A DNA stretch of 64,000 bases from Fen-1258 sp964449775 (GTDB taxonomy: Bacteria; Bacteroidota; Ignavibacteria; Ignavibacteriales; Melioribacteraceae). Location: NCBI GenBank assembly GCA_964449775.1, contig CAYVBQ010000002.1, positions 124,001-188,000 on the forward strand, given 5' to 3'. A program made the position numbers and the translations under genes. The notes under the pieces were generated by a model. It was given only the letters and a program-made list of their open reading frames with translations, had not been told where the DNA came from and made no database searches. This document shows, piece after piece, positions 46,844 through 54,335 of this stretch. Numbering within the stretch: the stretch's first letter is position 1; the number at the start of each line of letters is the position of its first letter.

Positions 46844-46942
46844 GTCATTCTGATCCCGCCTTCGGGCGGGAGAAGAATCTCTGACCAAATGTTAGACAGC
46901 GGTTCTTCGTCATCCCGATGAATCGGGACTCCTCAGAATGAC
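46844..46942. repeat. Short palindromic element, copy B (99 bp)
   Basis: Ends GTCATTCTGA (46844) and TCAGAATGAC (to 46942), with inner AGAATCT and GTTCTTC arms. Each arm also carries its own small palindrome (CCCGCCTTCGGGCGGG on the left, CCCGATGAATCGGG on the right). It fills most of the ppdK-queA gap. Confidence 0.85.
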
Positions 46943-46971
46943 AAATAAGAAGATTAACAAGAGGAGAATAA

Positions 46972-48009
46972 ATGAAGTTATCAGAGTTCCAATATACTCT
47001 GCCTAAAACGGCAATCGCAAAAAATCCGGTCTCTCCGCGCGATAAAGCAAAGATGATGGTATTAAACCGTGCAACCGGCGAGATTGAACAGAAGAAATTT
47101 TCTGATGTCGTAGACTACATGCAGAAAGGTGATGTTGTCGTAGTCAATCAGACCAAAGTTATGCAGGCACGTTTATTTGGAAAGAAAGAACGTACCAACG
47201 CAAAAATTGAGGTTTTCGTTCTTCGTGAATTGAACAAAGAAGAAAATATTTGGGACGTTATAGTTGATCCTGCCCGCAAAGTTAGAATAGGCAACAGAAT
47301 TTATTTTAACGATAAACTCTGGTGCGAAGTAATTGATAACACAACATCACGCGGAAGAACAGTTCGTTTTAATGCAGATGCAGGGGATATTTTCAAAGCT
47401 ATCGAAAAAATCGGTCACACTCCTCTGCCCCCGTATATCAAACGCGAAGCTGTTGCATCAGACAAAGAAGACTATCAAACAATTTTTGCCGAGATAGATG
47501 GTTCTGTTGCAGCGCCTACTGCAGGTTTGCACTTCACATCATCATTAGTCAAAAAAGCTGAAAAACTCGGAGTTAAATTTGTTCCTGTAATTCTTCATAT
47601 CGGTCTTGGCACATTTCGACCTGTTGAAGTGGAAGATTTAACCAAGCACAGAATGGATTCGGAATATTTTGAAATTCCTGAAGAAACCGCAAAAATTATT
47701 AACAAAGCTCTCGCTGAGAAAAAAAATATTTTTGTCGTTGGTACAAGCTCTTGCCGCGCTCTTGAAAGCAGCGTAACTGCAGATGGATTTGCAAAACCAA
47801 ACTCCGGCTGGACAGATAAATTCATCTTTCCGGCTTATGATTTCAAAGTGACAAAAAAATTGATCACAAATTTTCATCAACCGGAATCAACTTTAATGAT
47901 GCTGGCTGCGGCGTTTGGCGGATTTGATTTTATTATGAAATCGTATAAGAAGGCATTGAAAGAGCATTACCGTTTTCTAAGTTATGGCGATGCAATGTTG
48001 ATCATTTAA
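46972..48009 (+). CDS. queA: S-adenosylmethionine:tRNA ribosyltransferase-isomerase
   Basis: Adds the cyclopentenediol precursor from SAM to preQ1 in tRNA, making epoxyqueuosine. 345 residues; typical segments are LPKTAIAKNPVSPRDKAKMM, GHTPLPPYIKR, VAAPTAGLHFT and ITNFHQPESTLMMLAAAF. AGGAG precedes the ATG. Confidence 0.97.
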   Translation: MKLSEFQYTLPKTAIAKNPVSPRDKAKMMVLNRATGEIEQKKFSDVVDYMQKGDVVVVNQTKVMQARLFGKKERTNAKIEVFVLRELNKEENIWDVIVDPARKVRIGNRIYFNDKLWCEVIDNTTSRGRTVRFNADAGDIFKAIEKIGHTPLPPYIKREAVASDKEDYQTIFAEIDGSVAAPTAGLHFTSSLVKKAEKLGVKFVPVILHIGLGTFRPVEVEDLTKHRMDSEYFEIPEETAKIINKALAEKKNIFVVGTSSCRALESSVTADGFAKPNSGWTDKFIFPAYDFKVTKKLITNFHQPESTLMMLAAAFGGFDFIMKSYKKALKEHYRFLSYGDAMLII

Positions 48010-48037
48010 TGAGTTGCTTTACGCAAAATATTTATTT

Positions 48038-48437
48038 GTCATTCTGAAGGAGCGAAGCGACTGAAGAATCTCAAAGAGTATGAACGATGCACAATTAATA
48101 TTACGTTTATATAATGACCAATAAAAGTAACACGGTTTTGTATACTGGTGTAACAAATAATCTTGAAAGAAGAGTTTATGAACACAAAAACAAGTTAACC
48201 GACGGCTTTACAAAAAAATACAACATTAACAAATTAGTTTTTTTGAAACAACGAATGATATTAAGTCAGCCATAGCAAGGGAGAAACAAATAAAAGGTTG
48301 GCTTCGAATCAAAAAAATAAAATTAATTGAAACAGCTAATCCTGAATGGAATAATCTTAGCAATGAAGGGGTCGTTGATTCTTCTACTTTAGAGTGTTTT
48401 TAGATTCTTCACTCCACTGCGTTTCGTTCAGAATGAC
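48038..48437. mobile_element. Long palindromic element carrying a GIY-YIG nuclease gene
   Basis: The 400-bp unit begins GTCATTCTGAAGGAGCGAAG and ends ...CGTTTCGTTCAGAATGAC, the same ends and inner AGAATCT/AGATTCT arms as the short elements at 46844 and 51576. In place of their spacer of about 20 bases it holds a GIY-YIG nuclease gene. It accounts for most of the gene-free stretch 48010-48474. Mobility is inferred from structure only. Confidence 0.6.
48087..48403 (+). pseudogene. Decayed GIY-YIG (URI) endonuclease gene
   Basis: In frame from 48099 the sequence reads YYVYIMTNKSNTVLYTGVTN, then LERRVYEHK: a GIY-YIG domain of the small UvrC/Intron-type (COG2827-like) family. An upstream ATG at 48087 is in frame but followed by TAA at 48096. 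A run of seven T at 48238-48244 appears one base short; after it the domain continues in another frame (SAIAREKQIKGWLRIKK, with the catalytic Glu) to the stop at 48401. So the gene has two inactivating lesions. It lies within the inverted palindromic repeats. Confidence 0.8.
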
Positions 48438-48474
48438 ATACTGCATAACGTGAATAAATAACTGGAATTAGGTT

Positions 48475-49155
48475 TTGAAAATATTTACGATCATACCATC
48501 TGGGGGCACGGGGAAACGGGCAAGTTCTTCTTTACCTAAGCAGTATCTTCAGTTTAACGGTAAAGAATTGATCGCATACACTCTGGAAGTTTTTCAGAAT
48601 TGTAGTATGATTGATGAGATTGTAATCTCTGCTCAAAAAGATTTTTTAAAATTGCTGGAAGAGATAAAAGAAAAATATTTTTTTACAAAACTTACAAGAA
48701 TTGTTGAAGGGGGCGAAGAAAGACAGTATTCTGTCTTCAACGCTCTTCAATCTCTAAATGCTTCTGATGAAGATTTGATTATCGTACACGATGCTGTACG
48801 TCCTCTCCTTCCGCAAGATGTCCTAATGAATGCAATTGAAACCGCAAAGCAATTTGGAAGCGCTGTAGTTGCCATTAAAGCAAAAGACACCTTGATTCAG
48901 GGAAACGATTCCATCATCTCTTATGTTGATAGAAAAGAATATTATTACGCTCAAACTCCACAAATATTCAAATATAAAATCCTTCTCGAAGCAATGAAGA
49001 AAGCAGAAGAGGAGAATTTCCTTGGCACTGATGAATCAATGCTTGTTCATCGAATGGGAAATGAAATTAAAATTGTTGATGGTTCATCATTAAATTTCAA
49101 GATCACAAATAAAGACGATATTAAACTTTTTCAAATAATTACCGAACATAGTTGA
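48475..49155 (+). CDS. ispD: 2-C-methyl-D-erythritol 4-phosphate cytidylyltransferase
   Basis: Forms CDP-methylerythritol in the MEP isoprenoid pathway. 226 residues; the CTP-binding loop is SGGTGKRASSSLPKQYL, and IIVHDAVRPLLP and YAQTPQIFKY are conserved. The start is TTG at 48475, with a GGA-rich stretch upstream; no ATG precedes the conserved N-terminus. Confidence 0.95.
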   Translation: MKIFTIIPSGGTGKRASSSLPKQYLQFNGKELIAYTLEVFQNCSMIDEIVISAQKDFLKLLEEIKEKYFFTKLTRIVEGGEERQYSVFNALQSLNASDEDLIIVHDAVRPLLPQDVLMNAIETAKQFGSAVVAIKAKDTLIQGNDSIISYVDRKEYYYAQTPQIFKYKILLEAMKKAEEENFLGTDESMLVHRMGNEIKIVDGSSLNFKITNKDDIKLFQIITEHS

Positions 49156-49223
49156 GTAATAAGAGTCACTTGTTTATAAAATACTTTTTCTCTAAGTTTG
49201 ACCACATTTTAGTTGGATAGCAG

Positions 49224-49892
49224 ATGTTAAACCTCATTTTTGTTGTTTTACTTGCATACTTAGCCGGTTCAATTCCGACTAGTATAATAATTAGCAAACT
49301 CGTTCGTGGAATAGATATAAGAGAACACGGCAGCGGTAACGCCGGCGGCTCGAATGTATTTAGAGTTCTCGGTTGGAAATACGGAATTCTAGTAATTCTC
49401 CTGGATGCTTTAAAGGGCGCTTTGGCAGTTATTGTTGTTGCTCGTTTATATCTGGATAGTTTCCCGTTCAAAAACATTACTCCATTTGATGACTTTACTC
49501 TTGTTCAGATTATATGCGGAGTTACTGCTGTGATAGGTCACATTTGGACTGTCTTTGCCGGATTCCGTGGCGGTAAAGGAATTGCAACCGGGCTCGGCGT
49601 TTTAATTATGATAGTTACTATAGATATGGCTTTAGCGCTTGGCATTTTCTTCCTTGTTGTATCTTTGTCCCGTTACATTTCTCTTGGCTCAATCGCAGCT
49701 GCAGTTTCTGTTCCACTAATTCTCTTCATAAGAGAAAATATATTTGGTATTGATATTCAAGGATATCACACCGTACTTCCATTCACAATTGCGCTTGCAC
49801 TTTTGGTGCTCTATACTCACCGGAAAAATATCGACCGGATATTTAAAGGTAGTGAAAGCAAAATATCATTTTTAAAAAAGAAATCGGTTTAA
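49224..49892 (+). CDS. plsY: Acyl-phosphate glycerol-3-phosphate acyltransferase
   Basis: Membrane acyltransferase that makes lysophosphatidic acid from acyl-phosphate. 222 residues with about five helices; the three PlsY motifs are seen as GSIPTSIIISK, EHGSGNAGGSNVFRVLG and VFAGFRGGKGIATG. Its stop directly abuts the gpsA start, so glycerol-3-phosphate supply and use are encoded together. Confidence 0.96.
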   Translation: MLNLIFVVLLAYLAGSIPTSIIISKLVRGIDIREHGSGNAGGSNVFRVLGWKYGILVILLDALKGALAVIVVARLYLDSFPFKNITPFDDFTLVQIICGVTAVIGHIWTVFAGFRGGKGIATGLGVLIMIVTIDMALALGIFFLVVSLSRYISLGSIAAAVSVPLILFIRENIFGIDIQGYHTVLPFTIALALLVLYTHRKNIDRIFKGSESKISFLKKKSV

Positions 49893-50894
49893 ATGAAAAT
49901 TTCTGTTCTCGGCGCCGGCGGATGGGGAACAACCTTAGCCATTCTTCTCCATAATAATGGACACGAAGTAACGCTTTGGGAATATAAACGTAGTTACGCA
50001 AAAGCTCTCAATCGTTCACGCGAAAATAAATTACTTCTTCCCGGCATAAAAATTCCTAAAGAGATAAACATTACACACTCTCTCTCTGAAAGTTGCGAAA
50101 ATAAACATATGATTGTTCTCGCAGTCCCATCTCAATTCATTCGTAGTGTTTTAAAGGAGATGAAGCGTTACGATTTCTCCGATACAATCTTTGTGAGTGT
50201 TGCTAAAGGAATTGAGAAAGACACACTACTCACGGTTTCACAGATCATCAAAGATGAATTAAAAAATTTATCGGTTGCCAATATTGGTGTACTTTCCGGT
50301 CCCAGCCATGCTGAAGAGGTTGCTAAAAAAATTCCAACTGCAGTTGTTGCAGCTTCGCGCGATCCCTTTACGGCAAAGCAAATCCAGTTAGCTTTCATCA
50401 CTTCGTATTTTCGTGTTTACTCAACTACTGACATACTTGGTGTGGAATATGGAGGTGCGTTAAAAAATGTTATTGCAATTGGTGCCGGTATTATAGACGG
50501 TGCAAAGTTTGGCGATAATACGAAAGCTGCCATCATGACACGCGGTATTGCAGAGATCTCGCGTCTCGGAATTGCTCTCGGCGCAAAACCGGAAACTTTC
50601 TCCGGTCTTTCGGGCATGGGTGATTTAATTGTAACATGTATGAGTAAACACAGCCGTAACAGATTTGTTGGTGAACAACTTGGCAAAGGGAAAAAACTAA
50701 AAGACATTTTGAAAAAAATGCAAATGGTTGCCGAAGGTGTTGAAACTTGCCGGTCAGTTCATCAGCTTTCTCTCAAACATAAAATTGAAACACCAATAGC
50801 CAAGGCAGTCTATACAATTTTATTCGAAGAGAAAGACCCAACCAAAGCTACATACGAATTAATGACCCGCGATATGAAAGCAGAAGAAGAGTAG
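49893..50894 (+). CDS. gpsA: Glycerol-3-phosphate dehydrogenase [NAD(P)+]
   Basis: Reduces dihydroxyacetone phosphate to glycerol 3-phosphate for phospholipids. 333 residues: nucleotide-binding LGAGGWGTTLAI, GPSHAEEVAKK and the active-site KNVIAIGAGIIDG. The gene is intact. Its last 210 bases (50685-50894) are repeated at 54061-54270, beyond a foreign-looking island, with nine base differences, eight of them silent. Confidence 0.97.
   Translation: MKISVLGAGGWGTTLAILLHNNGHEVTLWEYKRSYAKALNRSRENKLLLPGIKIPKEINITHSLSESCENKHMIVLAVPSQFIRSVLKEMKRYDFSDTIFVSVAKGIEKDTLLTVSQIIKDELKNLSVANIGVLSGPSHAEEVAKKIPTAVVAASRDPFTAKQIQLAFITSYFRVYSTTDILGVEYGGALKNVIAIGAGIIDGAKFGDNTKAAIMTRGIAEISRLGIALGAKPETFSGLSGMGDLIVTCMSKHSRNRFVGEQLGKGKKLKDILKKMQMVAEGVETCRSVHQLSLKHKIETPIAKAVYTILFEEKDPTKATYELMTRDMKAEEE
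50685..50894 (+). repeat. Direct repeat of gpsA 3' end, copy 1
   Basis: 210 bases from AAAGGGAAAAAACT to the gpsA stop; about 96% identical by eye to 54061-54270. The similarity stops abruptly upstream of the AAAGGG. Confidence 0.95.
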
Positions 50895-51025
50895 TTCTGG
50901 ATGCTTGATACTATATAGTCACTTCAATTTATCCCTTACGTTTATAAAATCTACTAAAGAAATTATTCATGCATTAACGCTCTGAATTCAGTAATTTATT
51001 TCTCAAATATGCGGGATTACATTTG

Positions 51026-52168
51026 ATGACTGAACTAATTTGGAAAGAGAAGTATAAAGACGGTAAGAAAAACTCGCCCATCAGAATCTCTCTTCCCTTT
51101 CAAACAATTGAGACGGTAAACGAAAGCGCCGAAGACAGAAAAAAGAATCTTGATTTCTTCACGCAAAAAAGAGAAACCGAATGGCGTAACCGTTTAATTT
51201 GGGGTGATAAAAAATATGTTTTACCAAGTTTATTACCTGAGCTTGCCGGCAAAGTAAACCTTATTTACATTGACCCGCCTTTTAATGTTGGCGTTGATTT
51301 TTCCTTTACTGCAACTATACCTGATAATCCGGAAACAGATGAAGACGAATCCACAACTTTTATAAAACAGCCAAGCATTATTGAACAGAAAGCTTACCGC
51401 AATTTTATAATAGAACTCTATCATGGCACTCCGTTAAATAGTTACGTATGGCAACACGGAATAAAAGCCGGAAGAATGATTCATGTTGGTTCCGTAGATG
51501 CGCCTATCTCTCTTGGAGATGTTAAATCAATCATTCAAGAATTTTGGAAGAGTGTGGGCAAAGATTCTCGTGCCAGTCATTCTGAACCCGATTCATCGGG
51601 TGAAGAATCTCAAACTAAAGTATCAGATTCTTTGGTCGCTTCGCTCCCTCAGAATGACATGTTCAAGAGTAGAGTGAATGGAATTGATATACTCGGATGG
51701 GAATTCGCATTTGACTTGAACGAAACTGCAGTTCAACATGCGGCAGCAAACAAAGTTGACCTCAAATTCAAAAAAATCCCGCACGAAGTATTAGAAAAGA
51801 AAGCAGTTGAGCAAGGCGACATTCATTTCTTTGAACTTGCCGCTCTTTCTGTAAAATCAAAAGTAAAAGGGAAAGAATTAGAACTAACATTAAAAGATTT
51901 CATTATACCGCCGGATGATGTTCCGCAGGAAGTGCAGTCGGCAATTTCACACTGGTCACAATGGATAGATTACTGGGCAGTTGATTGGAATTACCGCGAT
52001 GATACATTTCATAACGAATGGCAAAGTTACCGCACAAAGAAAGAACCTAAAATAGATTTGAGTGTAAAGCACGTTTACGAAGAAAAAGGAAACTACACCG
52101 TACTTGTAAAGGTGATTGATATACTTGGAAACGACACAACGAAAGTATTAAGTGTGGAGATAAAGTAG
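51026..52168 (+). pseudogene. Internally deleted DNA-methyltransferase gene (type III Mod-like)
   Basis: About 380 codons. The N-terminus (TELIWKEKYKDGKK; LIWGDKKYVLPSLL) and the motif IV segment LIYIDPPFNVG are those of a type III-like site-specific adenine methyltransferase. At about residue 126 the sequence jumps to the C-terminal part (GTPLNSYVWQHGIKAGR...). The target-recognition region and the SAM-binding FxGxG motif are gone, so it cannot methylate. The frame is open throughout. Residues about 184-211 come from a palindromic element. The ATG at 51026 is preferred to a TTG one codon upstream. Confidence 0.75.
51576..51658. repeat. Short palindromic element, copy D (83 bp), inside a coding frame
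   Basis: Ends GTCATTCTGA (51576) and TCAGAATGAC (to 51658), with inner AGAATCT and AGATTCT arms. It is read through in frame in the methyltransferase gene, giving a stretch that includes SHSEPDSSGEESQ. The left arm has the CCCGATTCATCGGG core, the right arm the GGTCGCTTCGCTCC core. Confidence 0.9.
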
Positions 52169-53835
52169 TGAAGTGGCAAGAATGCGATACTCTCGAATTC
52201 AAAGAAAGCTTAAACGAACTTTCAAGTGGCGAGCATGGACGTTCGACCGATGGAATAGCTGCGCTCATTTCATTCGCAAATCACAAAGGAGGTACTGTTT
52301 ATTTTGGAGTTAAGAATGATGGCACCGTTTTAGGATTAACCGTTTCTGAAAAAACATTACGAGAGGTTGCAAACAAAATTACAGCAACAACAGATCCTCA
52401 AATAATTGCCGAAGTAAGAACAGAAGAAAAAGATGGCAAAACAATTCTTGTGGTTGTAATTGGCGAAAGTGACGCGAAGCCGCACAAATACAAGAATATC
52501 CCTTATCTAAGAAGCGGTTCTGCGACAAAACAAATGCCCGATTCTGTCTATACTCAGATGCTTGCTTCTAGGCCTCCGAACTTAGATTTAACATCGCGTG
52601 TCGTTCAAGGGACCTCTATCGCAGATCTCTCAGAAAAAGCTCTCACTCGCCTTAAAGAATTTTTAGCGAAAAGAAGTGACAACTGGAAAGAATTAAGTGA
52701 CCTAGAAATTCTTTCGGATTTGCTTTTAATTGAGAATTGTGAGTTGACCTATGCAGGAATTTTACTTCTTGGAAAGCCAACTACGATTCAAAGATACATA
52801 CCGCAAGCAGAACTCAGATATTTTTGGTACACTTCAGAGGATGATGTTGAATACAGCTATCACAATAGAGACAGTTCTTCATGCCAGCCAATTATCATTC
52901 AGCTTGATTTACTTCTATCTGAGATTAAAACGAAAATCATAAACGTTCAAATGGGTTTTTTTAGAGTTGAAGTAAAAGAGTTCGATAGAGATGTTCTACA
53001 AGAAGCTATTCTTAACGCGATCATGCATAGGGATTACAGAATACAGACACACATTTTTATTAAGCATTATCCTTCACATCTCGAGATTACAAGTCCCGGC
53101 GGTTTCTTTGGCGGCATCACTGCCCAAAATATAATTTTTCATCCTCCTCGTTACAGAAATTTAAGATTGGCAAATGCTCTCTCAAAGGTATTTGCTGTTC
53201 AACAAGCCGGACAGGGTGTGGATATTATGTTCAGAGACATGGCGAAACGTGGACAAAAATTAACCTTCAAAGAAGACAATGATAACGTTACATTGATACT
53301 GCCTGCCGGCGTGATTGATAAAGAATTATTCTCTTTCATTTCTAAAGTAGATGAAAAAGGAATTTTATTAGGGCTGGTAGATCTTATTGTTCTTCAACAG
53401 TTTAAAAAAGGGAAAGGGTTAACTAAGACAACACTTTCAGAATTATTAAATAATTATTCTATCTCATCTGAAAAAGTCAATCAATCTGTCGAAAGACTGA
53501 TACATAACAAAGTAGTTCATCCTCATGGAGAAAGACGAGGGCGTAAATATTTCCTTTCCAAAGAATTTTATAAAGAGCTTGGGGAAAGTGGAGAACTAAC
53601 AAAAATTATTGGTCCAAGTAAAAAAGGAATTGAAGTAACAATCTTTGACCACTTAAAGATTCACAAAGTTGGACAAATGAAAGATTTTTTAATCGCTCTT
53701 TCTATTCCTTTAGATGACGACAGATTACGTAAAAGAGTTTATCGCGTTGTTGAAAATATGCTGAAACAAGGAATATTAAACCGAGAAGCAAAAAAGAGAT
53801 GGACTAAGTATTGGTTATCGGACAGTCAACCTTAA
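52168..53835 (+). CDS. AlbA_2/Schlafen-like ATP-binding protein
   Basis: A 555-residue protein. The N-terminal AlbA_2 domain (about 1-135) shows LEFKESLNELSSG and IAALISFANHKGGTVYFGV. A GHKL-like ATPase region follows (about 200-400, with LQEAILNAIMHRDY and SPGGFFGGI), then winged-helix regions. Such proteins occur as regulators and in defence islands. The GTG start at 52168 overlaps the last base of the methyltransferase stop, so they were one unit. In intact relatives a helicase/nuclease gene would be expected nearby; none is here. Confidence 0.82.
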   Translation: MKWQECDTLEFKESLNELSSGEHGRSTDGIAALISFANHKGGTVYFGVKNDGTVLGLTVSEKTLREVANKITATTDPQIIAEVRTEEKDGKTILVVVIGESDAKPHKYKNIPYLRSGSATKQMPDSVYTQMLASRPPNLDLTSRVVQGTSIADLSEKALTRLKEFLAKRSDNWKELSDLEILSDLLLIENCELTYAGILLLGKPTTIQRYIPQAELRYFWYTSEDDVEYSYHNRDSSSCQPIIIQLDLLLSEIKTKIINVQMGFFRVEVKEFDRDVLQEAILNAIMHRDYRIQTHIFIKHYPSHLEITSPGGFFGGITAQNIIFHPPRYRNLRLANALSKVFAVQQAGQGVDIMFRDMAKRGQKLTFKEDNDNVTLILPAGVIDKELFSFISKVDEKGILLGLVDLIVLQQFKKGKGLTKTTLSELLNNYSISSEKVNQSVERLIHNKVVHPHGERRGRKYFLSKEFYKELGESGELTKIIGPSKKGIEVTIFDHLKIHKVGQMKDFLIALSIPLDDDRLRKRVYRVVENMLKQGILNREAKKRWTKYWLSDSQP

Positions 53836-53986
53836 CGGGTATAGAAATAATCTTTTGGGGTATAGAACAATTAAAAACATCTGAGAAAAATGGTTTTCTT
53901 AACTGGAATCGCACTTTTTTAAAGCTTATAGAAATGACTTTAGGGGTATAGAAACTGAATATGTCTTATAGAAAAAGAAAAACTGA
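53836..53986. repeat. Five TATAGAA motifs with about 20-bp spacing
   Basis: Motif starts are 53840, 53861, 53937, 53957 and 53977. Three copies are preceded by GGG (GGGTATAGAA). Spacings are 21, 76, 20 and 20 bases, close to two helical turns, and are not multiples of three. They lie just after the AlbA_2 gene. Confidence 0.55.
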
Positions 53987-54060
53987 AACCCTATTCCGAC
54001 CTTGCCTACCGGTAGAGCGTGTTGCGCAAGTCGAGAGGATGGCAAGGATATTGTATAGCT

Positions 54061-54270
54061 AAAGGGAAAAAACTAAAAGACATTTTGAAAAAAATGCAGA
54101 TGGTTGCCGAAGGTGTTGAAACTTGCCGGTCAGTTCATCAGCTTTCTCTCAAACATAAAATTGAAACACCAATAGCCAAAGCAGTCTATACAATTTTGTT
54201 CGAAGAGAAAGACCCAACCAAAGCCACATACGAATTGATGACCCGTGACATGAAAGCAGAAGACGAGTAA
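54061..54270 (+). pseudogene. Duplicated 3' fragment of gpsA
   Basis: Encodes the last 69 residues of GpsA (KGKKLKDILKKMQMVAEGVE onward) to a TAA stop, with no start or N-terminal domains. Compared with gpsA proper it has nine base differences: seven synonymous codons, TAG/TAA and one Glu-to-Asp. The first part of the open frame upstream of 54061 is unrelated. recG starts 65 bases later. Confidence 0.93.
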
Positions 54271-54335
54271 TCAACTTCTCACCTTCCGTTTTTTTAATTA
54301 TATTTCTCACCAGACAAAACAAACACAATTAATTC

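Larger units (their letters stand above)
50895..54060 (+). mobile_element. Genomic island between gpsA 3'-end duplications
   Basis: About 3.2 kb bounded by 210-bp direct repeats of the gpsA 3' end. It holds an internally deleted modification methyltransferase and an AlbA_2/Schlafen-like gene, then a stretch of short TATAGAA motifs. No integrase or transposase is present. Removal of one repeat plus the island would restore a gpsA-recG junction 65 bases apart. Insertion with a long target duplication has been reported for restriction-modification genes elsewhere. Confidence 0.75.

Noticed and set aside
53836..53986. The TATAGAA motif group as a CRISPR array
   Set aside because: The repeat unit is only 7-10 bases, spacing is about 20 with one gap of 76, and no cas genes are present.
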